Shown here: piece by piece, positions 25,126 to 34,283 of the stretch
Layout of the letters: each line of letters starts with the position of its first letter
Numbering within the stretch: the first letter of the stretch is position 1
DNA from: Variovorax ginsengisoli
GTDB lineage: Bacteria; Pseudomonadota; Gammaproteobacteria; Burkholderiales; Burkholderiaceae_C
Reading direction: 5' to 3'
DNA length: 64,000 nucleotides
Assembly (NCBI RefSeq): GCF_030486595.1
Contig: NZ_JAUJZH010000008.1
Span: 1-64,000 of the forward strand
Position numbers and translations under genes: made by a program
Notes under the pieces: model-generated
Told to the model about the DNA's origin: nothing
The model's database searches: none
Seen by the model: only the letters and a program-made list of their open reading frames with translations

Positions 25126-25380
25126 ATGCACCTCCTGCGACAACCAGGGAGGGACTTCCAGGGCGGCATGCCGTTCTCTCGTTCGCCTGTCGTGCATGAA
25201 TCTGCCTGCGCGGCGCCTCGCGGACTGCGGGATCGGGCCAGTGCCGCCGTGGCTGCTCCCGAGGCCCTTTGCACCGATCCGGGCGATCTCGTCGCGCGTG
25301 CCTATGCGCTGCTCGAACAAGAGGCGCAAGCTTGGCAGCAGCGACAGCGGGGCGACCTGTTGCCGGGGGGTGGACGTTGA
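25126..25380 (+). CDS. Possible small leader ORF (84 aa)
   Basis: An 84-codon frame whose stop (TGA 25378-25380) overlaps the proposed TTG start of the cyclase gene, an arrangement typical of translational coupling. The later part (DPGDLVARAYALLEQEAQAWQQRQRGD) looks helical and protein-like, while the first half is ordinary. No ribosome binding site precedes the ATG and no family is recognised. It may be a real small gene or part of a longer 5' region of the cyclase. Confidence 0.3.
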   Translation: MHLLRQPGRDFQGGMPFSRSPVVHESACAAPRGLRDRASAAVAAPEALCTDPGDLVARAYALLEQEAQAWQQRQRGDLLPGGGR

Positions 25381-28300
25381 TTTGCCCTTCGTGCGCTTTC
25401 GCCAATTCCGAGAGTGCGCGCTTTTGCGGCGGCTGCGGGGTGCTTCTGGACTTCGCCGTCCAGCGCGCCGATGGCGAGCGGCGTCAGATCACGGTGCTGA
25501 CCTGCGACGTCGTCGGATCGACCGCGCTGTCGCAGACGCTCGACCCCGAAGACCTGCATGAAATGCTGGGCGACTTCCAGCGGGTCTGCCAGGAGACGGC
25601 CGAACGGTACGACGGCTATATCTCCCAGTTCCTGGGCGATGGCGTCCAGATCTATTTCGGCTTTCCGCGGGCGCACGAGGACGATGCCCGACGGGCCGTC
25701 AGCTGCGGCCTCGAAATCCTCCAGGGCACCGAGCAGCTGAACCAGGCCTCGGCGCGGCCTTCGGGCGCCAGGTTGAGGATCCGGGTCGGTGCCGACACCG
25801 GGCGTGTCGTGGTCAGTCCGGTCGGCACCGGGGCCCGGCGCGAGAACATCGCGATGGGCGACGCGCCCAACATCGCATCGCGGGTGCAGGCGCTCGCGGA
25901 GCCCGACACCCTGTGGGTCACCGAAGCCACCTGGCGCATCGCCCACGAGCATTTCAAGGGCGAGCCGCGGGGCGAATTCGAGCTCAAGGGCGTGGCTTCG
26001 GCGGTCCGCCTCTGGCGCGTGACGCGCGCCGACGGCGTCGTCCCGGGCCTGGAGCGGGTCGACCTGCTGACCCTCTACGTCGGCCGGGCGCACGAGCATG
26101 CGCTGCTGGCGGCGCACTGGACTGCGGCGCGATCCGGTGCGGCGCGCTTCGTGACCGTGCGCGGCGAGCCGGGGATCGGCAAGTCGCGGCTGGTCGCCGA
26201 GTTCAGGGGCCAGGTGGCGAGCGCGGACACCACGGTGCTTGCCGTGCGCTGCACCCAGTTCGCGAAGAACAGCGCGTTCCTGCCGGTCATCGAACTGCTC
26301 GAACGCGTGCTGGGCCTGGTCGGCGCCACCGAGCCGCAGGAGCGCCTCGGCCGCATCGACCAGCAGTTGGCGGCACTGGGCATCAGGGCCCCGGATGCGG
26401 CACCGCTGCTGGCGGCCCTGCTGTCGATACCGGTTGCCGAGCGCTATCCGGCGCTGGAGCTGTCGCCCACTCGCCGCCGCGTGCGCACGATCGAGACGCT
26501 GGTCGCCATCATCGAGGCCATCGCATCGCGCAACCCGACCATCCTGGTGGCGGAGGACCTGCATTGGGCCGATCCGTCCACGCTCGAAGTGCTCGAAGCG
26601 CTGGTGTCGCGCGCGCGCCGGCTGCCGCTGCTCGGTCTCTTCACAGCCCGACCCGAATTCCAGGCGGCATGGCCGGACGACGAGGCGACGCCCCTGGTCG
26701 AGGTGTCGCGCCTCGACCATGCCGAGGTCGAGGCGGTGGTTCGCCATGTCGCCCACGGCAAGCCGGTGCCGGGCGACGTGATCCGCGAAATCACCCAGCG
26801 CTGCGACGGCGTGCCGCTGTTCATCGAGGAGGTGGCGCGGGCGGTGATCGAGGCGGGCGTGCTGCAGGAGAACGAGTATTCCTGGGCGCTCACGGGCGCG
26901 TTGCCGTCGGACCTGATCCCGGCCAGCGTCGACGCCTCGCTGATGGCGCGCATCGACCGGCTCGGCGAAGCGCGCGGCACCGCGCAACTCGCGGCCACGA
27001 TCGGGCGCGAGTTCACCTACGCGCAGCTGCGCGCCGTCAGCGAGCGCAGCGACAAGGACCTGGCGGACGACCTTCAGCGCATCCTGTCCGCGGGCCTGGC
27101 CTGGCAGGTGTCCGCCGCTGCGCCGACCACCTTCGTCTTCAAGCACGCGCTGGTCCAGATGGCGGCCTACGAGTCGCTGCTGCGCTCGACGCGCCAGCGC
27201 TTCCACGAGCGGATCGCGCGGGTGCTGCTCTCCGATTTCGGCGGCGAGGTGGCGCTGCGCCCGGAGATCGTCGCGCGCCACCTGTCGGGCGCCGGCCATC
27301 ACGCGGAAAGCAGCGACCACTGGTTTGCCGCCGGGCAACGGGCGTTGACGCGCATGGCCATCCCCGAGGCGCATGGGCACTTCACGCGGGCGCTCGAAGG
27401 CCTGGCCAAGCTGCCGACCTCGGACGAGGTGCTGACCAAGGAGCTCGAACTCCAGATCGCGATCGCGCCGACGCTGATGACGCTCTATGGCTGGGCCTCG
27501 CCGACGGTGGCGCTGGCGTGCGAGCGGGCACGCAGTCTGAGCCATCTGCTGCAGCGGCCCGACCGGCTCTATGAGCCGATCTGGGGCCTGTGGACGAATC
27601 TCTTCGTCGGTGGCCAGCTGGACCGGGCGCTCGACACGGCGAACGAGGCGCTGTCGATGGCGCTGGCCAGCGGCGTCCCGATGCTGGAGGTGACCGGCCG
27701 CCATGCGGTCGCCTACACGCACTACTACCGCGGCGAGTGGGCCGAGTGCATCGCGCATGCGCAAGCCGGCATCGCGCTCTACGCGCTGGAGCAGGAGCGC
27801 ACGCTCACCAACACCTTCCAGATCAGCTCCACCGTCAACATGGTCGCCGGACTCGCCAGCAGCCTGTGGATGATGGGCCACCAGGACCAGGGCCTGGCGG
27901 AACTCGACCACATGATCGCGATGGCGCGCGACCTGGACCACCCGTCGGCATTGAGCAATGCACTCGGCGTCGCCTGCTACATGCTGACCTTCCACCACGA
28001 TCCGCAGCGCATGCTCGGCCACGCCTCGGAGGTCAAGAGCTTCGCCCGCGCGGAAGGGTGGGAGCTCTGGTATGCCGTCGGCGTCATGAGCAGCGGGTGG
28101 GCCCGCCTGCGCCTCGGCGACCGCAGCGACGGCCTGAGGGAGCTGTTCGAAGGCGTGGCGCTGTTCCGCGCCACGCGTTCCGACCTCATGGGGCCGACGG
28201 TGGCCGTGATCCACGCCGAAGGCCTGCGGGCGGCCGGCCGCGACGACGAGGCGCTCGAGATGCTCGCCGCCACGGCCGAGACGGCCCGCCGCGGCCACGT

Positions 28301-28592
28301 CGGCGTGCTGCTGCCGGACGTCTTCCGGCTGATGGGCGAGATCCACCTGCAGGCCGGCGCGCTGCCGCAGGCGGAGGCGGCCTTCGATCAGGCCCTGGCG
28401 ACGGCCCGGGCCCAGCAGGCCTTGTCGCTCGAACTGCGCGCCGCGATGTCGCGCCGGGCGCTGCTCGCGCGCACTGGCCGCGCGGCCGAGGGTCTGGCGC
28501 TCGTCAGGCGCTGCTACGAGCGGTTCAGCGACAGCTTCGATCAGCCCGAGTTGCGCGCGGCCCGCGCGCTGCTCGAAGGCGGTGAGCGCTAG
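25377..28592 (+). CDS. Class III nucleotide cyclase with AAA-type ATPase and TPR domains
   Basis: About 1071 residues from TTG 25377. A zinc ribbon (CPSC...CGGC, residues 3-20) leads to a class III adenylate/guanylate cyclase domain (~38-205) with metal-binding Asp in CDVVGS and FLGDG, and the Asn/Arg pair in APNIASRVQ. A predicted ATPase follows with Walker A GEPGIGKSR and a Walker B-like TILVAEDLHWAD. The C-terminal ~450 residues are helical TPR-like repeats. This layout is common in large signalling proteins of soil bacteria. It opens an operon with an encapsulin and an isoprenoid fusion enzyme, so it may regulate their expression or loading. The start codon is uncertain; GGGGG lies upstream. 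Confidence 0.8.
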   Translation: MICPSCAFANSESARFCGGCGVLLDFAVQRADGERRQITVLTCDVVGSTALSQTLDPEDLHEMLGDFQRVCQETAERYDGYISQFLGDGVQIYFGFPRAHEDDARRAVSCGLEILQGTEQLNQASARPSGARLRIRVGADTGRVVVSPVGTGARRENIAMGDAPNIASRVQALAEPDTLWVTEATWRIAHEHFKGEPRGEFELKGVASAVRLWRVTRADGVVPGLERVDLLTLYVGRAHEHALLAAHWTAARSGAARFVTVRGEPGIGKSRLVAEFRGQVASADTTVLAVRCTQFAKNSAFLPVIELLERVLGLVGATEPQERLGRIDQQLAALGIRAPDAAPLLAALLSIPVAERYPALELSPTRRRVRTIETLVAIIEAIASRNPTILVAEDLHWADPSTLEVLEALVSRARRLPLLGLFTARPEFQAAWPDDEATPLVEVSRLDHAEVEAVVRHVAHGKPVPGDVIREITQRCDGVPLFIEEVARAVIEAGVLQENEYSWALTGALPSDLIPASVDASLMARIDRLGEARGTAQLAATIGREFTYAQLRAVSERSDKDLADDLQRILSAGLAWQVSAAAPTTFVFKHALVQMAAYESLLRSTRQRFHERIARVLLSDFGGEVALRPEIVARHLSGAGHHAESSDHWFAAGQRALTRMAIPEAHGHFTRALEGLAKLPTSDEVLTKELELQIAIAPTLMTLYGWASPTVALACERARSLSHLLQRPDRLYEPIWGLWTNLFVGGQLDRALDTANEALSMALASGVPMLEVTGRHAVAYTHYYRGEWAECIAHAQAGIALYALEQERTLTNTFQISSTVNMVAGLASSLWMMGHQDQGLAELDHMIAMARDLDHPSALSNALGVACYMLTFHHDPQRMLGHASEVKSFARAEGWELWYAVGVMSSGWARLRLGDRSDGLRELFEGVALFRATRSDLMGPTVAVIHAEGLRAAGRDDEALEMLAATAETARRGHVGVLLPDVFRLMGEIHLQAGALPQAEAAFDQALATARAQQALSLELRAAMSRRALLARTGRAAEGLALVRRCYERFSDSFDQPELRAARALLEGGER

Positions 28593-28593
28593 G

Positions 28594-29496
28594 ATGAGGC
28601 CGGCATCGGCTCCGGTGGCGTTCGACGCCTTGCGTCCGGAGGTGGAGTCCGGCACGCCGCTTGATGTCTGGTGGCAGGTCTCGCCCGCCCATCCGAGCCA
28701 TCAGCTGGTCGTCGAGCGGCGCGTGAACGGCCTGCAACGGCCCTCGGTGCGCGCCTGGCCCGATGGCCGGCCTGGCGATCCCGGCGCCCAGCGCTTCCGG
28801 GCCCAGCTGCCGCCCTGCGAAGCCGGCGACAGGGTGGACTACGCGCCGATCCTCTATCGGGCCGGACAGGTGGTGGCCGAACTCCCGGTCCGCAGCGTGC
28901 TCGGCGTGCCGCCCGCCGCCCCGGTCGGCGACGCGCTGCCGGCGCCGGTCCCGGGCACCGGCACCATCCCGCGCTACGACTGGGGCACGGACTTCCTGGG
29001 TGCTTTCACGGTCCAGCTGGCGAAGCCGCCGGAGTCCTTCGGGCCGGCGCCCGATGGGCTGCACATCACCTTCTACATTGCCTCGGGCGAGATCCACGGG
29101 CCGAAGATCAACGCCCGGATCCGCGGCGAGGGCGGCGACTGGATGCTGGTGCGCCGCGACGGCGTGGGCGTCGCCGACGTGCGCATCACCTACGAGACCG
29201 ACGACGGCGCGCTGCTGCTGTCGCGCTACTACGGCATCTTCGACCTCGGGCCGGACGGCTACGAGCGCGCGCTGCGCAACGACTACGACCCGCTTCCGCC
29301 GCTGGTGCTGGCGCCGCAGTTCGTCACTTCGCACCCCGATTGGCTGTGGCTGAACCGGCTGCAGTGCATCGCGGTCGGCCGGGTGACGATGGCCGACCTG
29401 CTGGTGCGGTTCGATCTTTATGCGATTCGGGTCGGGCAGCCGCTGCCGTCCTCGGGGCTGCCACGTGCCCCCGAGGGTGGCCGCGGCGCTTCCTGA
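28594..29496 (+). CDS. DUF3237-domain protein with extra N-terminal domain
   Basis: A 300-residue protein. Residues ~135-280 match DUF3237 (UPF0311): GLHITFYIASGEIHGPKIN, GVGVADVRITYETDDGA, SRYYGIFDL and a C-terminal LNRLQCIAVGRVTMA. This domain is a small beta-barrel of unknown biochemical role. The N-terminal ~110 residues look like an immunoglobulin-like beta domain (VWWQVSPAHPSHQLVVERRV). The start may be GTG 28582, overlapping the cyclase stop, or ATG 28594. It lies directly between the cyclase and the encapsulin and is a candidate cargo or cargo-related enzyme of the nanocompartment. Confidence 0.75.
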   Translation: MRPASAPVAFDALRPEVESGTPLDVWWQVSPAHPSHQLVVERRVNGLQRPSVRAWPDGRPGDPGAQRFRAQLPPCEAGDRVDYAPILYRAGQVVAELPVRSVLGVPPAAPVGDALPAPVPGTGTIPRYDWGTDFLGAFTVQLAKPPESFGPAPDGLHITFYIASGEIHGPKINARIRGEGGDWMLVRRDGVGVADVRITYETDDGALLLSRYYGIFDLGPDGYERALRNDYDPLPPLVLAPQFVTSHPDWLWLNRLQCIAVGRVTMADLLVRFDLYAIRVGQPLPSSGLPRAPEGGRGAS

Positions 29497-29540
29497 GCGG
29501 AACGGGTTATCGAGGTCAAACACACAAAAGAGGAGTTGAG

Positions 29541-30461
29541 ATGGCGGACAACAACCAGCAGGTTCCATGGACCGACGAGCAGTGGGCGCGGGTGCGCAAG
29601 GTAATTCAGGAAGAGGCGGCGAGGGCACGGGTCGCGGCGGGTTTCCTGCCGCTGGTGGGACCGTTGCCGGCGAACACCGACTACGTGACGGCCGACACCA
29701 TCAGCTACGGCGAGCCCGGCGCAACGCCCAAGCTGCAGATCGAGGACAAGACCACGGTCCAGCTACCGACATTGCAGGTCCGCGTGTTCCTGCGCGGCGC
29801 GCAGATGGCGGACCCGGACATGGACAGCGCGCTGCAGCTGTTCCGGCGCGCGGCCAACATCCTGGCGCGACTCGAGGACACGATCGTGTTCGGCGGCCTC
29901 GCCGGCGCCGGCAAGTTGCCGCCGACGGCTTCGCCCGTGGCCCAGGTGCTCGGGGGGCAGCAGACCAACGGGCTGCTGCAGGCCACGAAAAAGGTGTATC
30001 CCGCCGGCCCGAAGACCCAGGAGAACCGGCTGGTCAGCGCCGTCTCGGCTTGCATCGGCGAGCTCGAGGCGGACGGCCATTTCGGACCCTTTGCAGTCGC
30101 CTTCGGCCATGGCTTCTTCAACGAGGTCCAGACGCCCGAGCCCGGGTCCCTGGTGCTGCCGCAGGATCGGATCATTCCGTTCCTCGGCGGCGGGCCGCTG
30201 GTTCGCACTTCGACGCTGCCGGCGGAGAGTGGGGTGGTGGTGGCGCTGGGCGCGGATCCGGTCGAGCTGGTGGTGGCGACCGACGTGTCGCTCAACTTCC
30301 TGCAGGTCACGGACGAGCCGCAGTTCGTCTTCCGGGTCTACGAGAAGATCCTGCTGCGCATCAAGGAGGCCAAGGCGGTGAAGGTGATCCGCGTCGCCAA
30401 GGACAGCAAGTTCTTCGAGCCCGGGGAGGTCGGTGACACGGGGGCCGGTTCGGGCAGCTAG
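29541..30461 (+). CDS. Encapsulin shell protein (HK97-fold nanocompartment)
   Basis: A 306-residue protein with the signature of encapsulins. An N-terminal helix WTDEQWARVRKVIQEEA, then FLPLVGPLP, a central MDSALQLFRRAANILARLED followed by TIVFGG (about 94-118), and a C-terminal VSLNFLQVTDEPQFVFRVYE with AVKVIR. These match the E-loop, A-domain and P-domain landmarks of Linocin-M18-type shells that self-assemble into hollow protein cages. No cyclic-nucleotide-binding insertion is seen. A good Shine-Dalgarno (GAGGAG-like) precedes ATG 29541. The following enzyme gene starts 5 bases after its stop, so it is the prime cargo candidate. Confidence 0.8.
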   Translation: MADNNQQVPWTDEQWARVRKVIQEEAARARVAAGFLPLVGPLPANTDYVTADTISYGEPGATPKLQIEDKTTVQLPTLQVRVFLRGAQMADPDMDSALQLFRRAANILARLEDTIVFGGLAGAGKLPPTASPVAQVLGGQQTNGLLQATKKVYPAGPKTQENRLVSAVSACIGELEADGHFGPFAVAFGHGFFNEVQTPEPGSLVLPQDRIIPFLGGGPLVRTSTLPAESGVVVALGADPVELVVATDVSLNFLQVTDEPQFVFRVYEKILLRIKEAKAVKVIRVAKDSKFFEPGEVGDTGAGSGS

Positions 30462-30466
30462 CGCAG

Positions 30467-33430
30467 ATGAAACCGCAAAGGGTCGTCATCCTCGGCGGTG
30501 GCGTGGCGGGGATGAGCGCCGCCCATGAGCTGATCGAGCGCGGTTTCGAGGTGGTCGTGCTCGAGCGCCGCGACATCGCGGGCGGCAAGGCGCGCAGCAT
30601 CCCGGTGAGCGACCGCGAAGACGGCGGCGCCGGCCACGAGCTGGCCGACCGCGGCGTCGCCGCCATCGAACACCAGCTGCCGGGCGAGCATGGCTTTCGC
30701 TTCTTTCCGGGCTTCTACAAGCACGTGGTCGACACCATGCGGCGCATCCCGTCCTTCGACGGCCGGCCGGTGGCGGACCACCTGGTCGCGACCACGCGGG
30801 TCGGCTTCACGCAGTACGACCAGCCGGCCTTCGAGGTGCCGGCGAATTTTCCGCAGACACCCGGCGACGCCGGCACGGTGCTGCGCGACATCCTGCTCGC
30901 CTTCGGTCCGGTGACCGGTCTCACGCCCGACGACCTGGCCTTCTTCGGCTCCCGGATCTGGCAGATCCTCACCTCGTGCGAACAGCGCCGGCTCGACGAG
31001 TACGAGAGCATCAGCTGGTGGGATTTCATCGGCGCCGAAGGGCGCTCGCCGGCCTACCAGAAGTTCCTCGGTGACGGCATCACGCGCTCGCTGGTGGCGG
31101 CCAAGGCGCGGCGGGCCAGCGCCCGCACCATCGGCGACATCTTCGCGCAGCTGATGCTGACGATCGTCAACCCGACCGGCGGCTCGACCGACCGGGTGCT
31201 GGACGGCCCGACCAACCTGATCTGGATCGATCCGTGGCTGAGCTGGCTGCAGGCGCGCGGCGTGCAGTACCACTTCAATGCCGAGGTCGAGCAGATCCTG
31301 TGCGCTGGCGACAAGGTGAGCGGCATCGTGGTGATGGAGCAGGGGGTGCGCACCGTCGTGCAGGGCGATCACTACATCGCCGCCGTGCCGCTCGAGCGAA
31401 TGGCGGTGCTGGTCAACGACGACCTGCTGGCCGCCGACCCGTCGCTGGCCAACCTGCGCACGCTGGCACCCAATGTCGAATGGATGAATGGCGTGCAGTA
31501 CTACCTGTACCGCGACGTGCCCGAGGTGCATGGGCACGTGATCCACATCGACTCCGAATGGGCCCTGACCAGCATCTCGCAGTTTCCGTTCTGGCGCAGC
31601 GTGGTGCCGACGATGCTGGCCTGCGGAGAGGTCAAGGACATCATCTCGGTCGATGTCTCCGACTGGACCGCGCCGGGCTCGGATGGACGGCCGGCGATGC
31701 AGTGCTCGCGCGACGAGGTCGCGCGCGAGACCTGGCGGCAGCTCAAGCGCTCGCTCAACGCCACGCAGGAAATCCTGCGCGACGAGGACCTGCATTCCTG
31801 GTTCCTCGACTCCGACACCGCGCCCGATCCCACCCGTCCCGGCTTCCTCGCGAACGCCGAGCCGCTGCTGGTGAACCTGGTCAACACCTGGGCGTTGCGG
31901 CCCGAGGCGGCGACCGCTGTGTCGAACCTGTTCCTGGCGTCCGACTACGTGCGCACGCACACCGACCTGGCGACGATGGAGGGGGCCAACGAGGCGGCGC
32001 GGCGGGCGGTGAACGCGCTGCTCGACGCCGCGGCATTCGCCGGCCCGCGCTGCGAGGTCTGGCCGCTGCAGGAGGTCGAGGTGCTGACGCCCTGGCGGCT
32101 GCACGACGCGGCGCGCCACCGGGCCGGCCAGCCGTGGGACGCCTCGCTGACCCAGGTGGCGCTGCAGGCGCTGGGCGCGGCATCGCCGCTGCTCGACCAG
32201 GTGCGACCGCTGATGGCGGCGATCACCCCCTACGCGACGCCGGTGGCCGATGCGCTGGATGCGATGGACCAGGCGATCGACGGTGCCGGCACCGGGCTCG
32301 GTGCCGATCCCGCGGTGCGCCATGGCTCCGCGTACGTGCCGACGCCGCTGGACAACGTGCTGCGGGTCACCGACCGCGTGCCCGGCATCGGCGGCGTCAC
32401 GGGGCCGGGCGGCTTCGTCGAGCGGATGGCGTGGTACCGCGGCCTGGTCACCCAGACGCTCGAGTCCGGCGTGCCCGACTGGGAGCCGCAGACCCACCTG
32501 TACGCGCTGGTGAAGGACTTCATGTCGCGCTCGGGCAAGGGCTTGCGGCCCGCCCTGTGCCTGGCGACGACGCGCGCGCTGGGCGGTCGGGTCGAGCACG
32601 CGCTGCCCGCCGCGGCCGGCATCGAGATGCTGCACAACGCCTTCCTGGTCCACGACGACATCGAGGACGGCAGCGAGTTCCGGCGCGGCGTGCCCACCAT
32701 GCACCGGCGCGCCGGCATTCCGCTGGCCGTGAACACGGGCGACGCGATGAACGCGCTGGCCATGCGGCTGGTGCGCCGCAGCGGCGAGTTCCTCGGACCG
32801 GCCGGCGCGCTGCGCATCCTCGACGAGATCGACCACATGCTGATGGAGACGCTCGAAGGCCAGGCGATGGAACTGGGCTGGGTGCGCGACAACGACCTCT
32901 CGGTCGGCACCGACGACTACCTGCGGCTGGCGTTGAAGAAGACGGCCTGGTACAGCTTCATCCATCCCTTGCGGATCGGCGCGCTGGTGGCCGACCCCGA
33001 GGACCCTGATCTCGGCCGCTTCGATCGCTTCGGCTATCTGCTGGGCCTGGCCTTCCAGATCACGGACGACGTGCTCAACCTGAGCGGCGACGAGGCGCGC
33101 TATGGCAAGGAGATCGACGGCGACCTGTGGGAGGGCAAGCGCACGCTGGTGCTGACGCATGCGCTGTCCCACGCGAGCCGGGCCGAACGGGACTGGATGA
33201 GCAACTTCCTGTCGCGTCCGCGCGAACGCCGGCTGCCGCGCGAAGTGTTCCGCATGCACGACATCGTGGCGGGCACCGGCAGCATCGACTGGGCGCGTCA
33301 ATCGGCGCTGGCGCTGGCCGACGCGGCGGCCAAGGAGTTCGATCTGTCGGCCTTCGCAGGGGTTGCTCCAAGCCCGGACCTGGACTGGCTGCGGGCCAGC
33401 GTGGGCTACCTGGTGCAGCGCGATTCCTAG
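30467..33430 (+). CDS. Fusion of FAD-dependent oxidoreductase and polyprenyl diphosphate synthase
   Basis: A 987-residue two-domain enzyme. Residues ~1-560 are a carotenoid-desaturase/amine-oxidase-like flavoprotein with the Rossmann motif ILGGGVAGMSAAHEL, GGKARS and GEHGFRFFPGFYKHVVDTM. Residues ~670-960 are a trans-isoprenyl diphosphate synthase with first aspartate motif DDIED (730-734), a lysine-rich SGKGLRPAL entry, and second motif DDVLN (867-871) followed by EIDGDLWEGKRTL. Both active sites look complete. The linker (~560-670) is unclassified. Fusion suggests that a prenyl diphosphate made by one half is handled by, or co-located with, the redox half. The encapsulin gene just upstream suggests encapsulation. 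No standard C-terminal loading peptide is obvious. Confidence 0.82.
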   Translation: MKPQRVVILGGGVAGMSAAHELIERGFEVVVLERRDIAGGKARSIPVSDREDGGAGHELADRGVAAIEHQLPGEHGFRFFPGFYKHVVDTMRRIPSFDGRPVADHLVATTRVGFTQYDQPAFEVPANFPQTPGDAGTVLRDILLAFGPVTGLTPDDLAFFGSRIWQILTSCEQRRLDEYESISWWDFIGAEGRSPAYQKFLGDGITRSLVAAKARRASARTIGDIFAQLMLTIVNPTGGSTDRVLDGPTNLIWIDPWLSWLQARGVQYHFNAEVEQILCAGDKVSGIVVMEQGVRTVVQGDHYIAAVPLERMAVLVNDDLLAADPSLANLRTLAPNVEWMNGVQYYLYRDVPEVHGHVIHIDSEWALTSISQFPFWRSVVPTMLACGEVKDIISVDVSDWTAPGSDGRPAMQCSRDEVARETWRQLKRSLNATQEILRDEDLHSWFLDSDTAPDPTRPGFLANAEPLLVNLVNTWALRPEAATAVSNLFLASDYVRTHTDLATMEGANEAARRAVNALLDAAAFAGPRCEVWPLQEVEVLTPWRLHDAARHRAGQPWDASLTQVALQALGAASPLLDQVRPLMAAITPYATPVADALDAMDQAIDGAGTGLGADPAVRHGSAYVPTPLDNVLRVTDRVPGIGGVTGPGGFVERMAWYRGLVTQTLESGVPDWEPQTHLYALVKDFMSRSGKGLRPALCLATTRALGGRVEHALPAAAGIEMLHNAFLVHDDIEDGSEFRRGVPTMHRRAGIPLAVNTGDAMNALAMRLVRRSGEFLGPAGALRILDEIDHMLMETLEGQAMELGWVRDNDLSVGTDDYLRLALKKTAWYSFIHPLRIGALVADPEDPDLGRFDRFGYLLGLAFQITDDVLNLSGDEARYGKEIDGDLWEGKRTLVLTHALSHASRAERDWMSNFLSRPRERRLPREVFRMHDIVAGTGSIDWARQSALALADAAAKEFDLSAFAGVAPSPDLDWLRASVGYLVQRDS

Positions 33431-33542
33431 CGCGGCGGCCCTGCGGCGCTCATTCCCGGCTCATTCTTGGCGCCTAGAGTGCGTGCAAGCCCTCCGTGGC
33501 GCCGCGTCGGCGTGCACGGGGCAGGGCCTGAAGGAGAGTTGC

Positions 33543-33881
33543 ATGCATGCTTTGATCAAGGGTCTCGCCGTGGGCGTCTTCGGCGCCGTCGCCACGCTCG
33601 GTGCGCTCAGCGCCAACGCCCAATCGGATGGATCGGACTACCACCCGCTGCAGATGAACTCGCCCGCCAAACCGGAGGTCGACGCCGACGCGATCGCAGC
33701 ATCGCATGCACAGGGCACCGAGGCCATCGGCCAGTCGACCGCCGCGCCGATGGTGAACTCGCAGGGCGTGTCGCGCGAAGCGGTCTACCGTGAAGCCGTC
33801 GCGGCATCACATGGCACCGGCACCGAGGCGATCGGCCAGTCGACCGGCATGGCCGGCATCACTGGCGGCGTCCCGCACTGA
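33543..33881 (+). CDS. Small secreted DUF4148-like protein
   Basis: A 112-residue protein with a signal peptide (about 1-26, ending SANA). Two imperfect copies of a short motif follow (IAASHAQGTEAIGQST near 52-67 and VAASHGTGTEAIGQST near 87-102). The short Ala/Glu/Gly-rich body and the Burkholderiales background fit the DUF4148 group of small periplasmic proteins, whose function is unknown. ATG 33543 has GGAGAG upstream and is chosen over longer frames. It is monocistronic and convergent with the next gene. Confidence 0.65.
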   Translation: MHALIKGLAVGVFGAVATLGALSANAQSDGSDYHPLQMNSPAKPEVDADAIAASHAQGTEAIGQSTAAPMVNSQGVSREAVYREAVAASHGTGTEAIGQSTGMAGITGGVPH

Positions 33882-33899
33882 GCAACCCGAACACGGGCC

Positions 33900-34184
33900 T
33901 CAGAGGGCTTCGGCGAGCGCATCGACGGCGCCGAAGTCCGCCGACGCGAGCAACACCGCCATGTCGGGCCGCAACGCGTAGCGCGCCAGGGCCTTGGCCT
34001 CGATGAGGCCGAAGTTCGCCTGGCAGGCGGAGATCAGGCTGGCTTCATTCGTCTCGGCGCCGAAGCGCTCGCACAGGGCGCGTTCCGAGATGTGGGCGAT
34101 GATGCGAGGTCCGTCAAAGCCATCAGGGTAGATCGCGAACCTGACGGTGCCCGAATCGGGGCAATGGATCGCTTCGCAGTTCAT
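33900..34184 (-). CDS. DUF1488-like small protein
   Basis: A 94-residue cytoplasmic protein. Phrases such as VRFAIYPDG, IIAHISERALCERFG and LLASADFGAV resemble the DUF1488 family, small proteins of unknown role. AAGGAG sits at proper distance before ATG 34184, which sets the start. It stands alone between two transcription units. Confidence 0.6.
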   Translation of the reverse strand: MNCEAIHCPDSGTVRFAIYPDGFDGPRIIAHISERALCERFGAETNEASLISACQANFGLIEAKALARYALRPDMAVLLASADFGAVDALAEAL

Positions 34185-34283
34185 CGGGTGCTCCTTGTCG
34201 TTTGCTGCATATTGGACTGCAGCGCAGCGAAAGAGAGTCCCGGCGAACATCGCCTTGCGACGACGGATGACGCCTACAGCAGG

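Noticed and set aside
25302-28655. 1117-codon open frame antisense to the cyclase/ATPase gene
   Set aside because: GC-rich third positions keep the antisense frame open; the product has no domains and the plus strand encodes clear motifs.
30458-33301. 947-codon open frame antisense to the oxidoreductase/prenyl synthase fusion
   Set aside because: Arg/His/Gln-rich translation without motifs; a shadow of the real gene.
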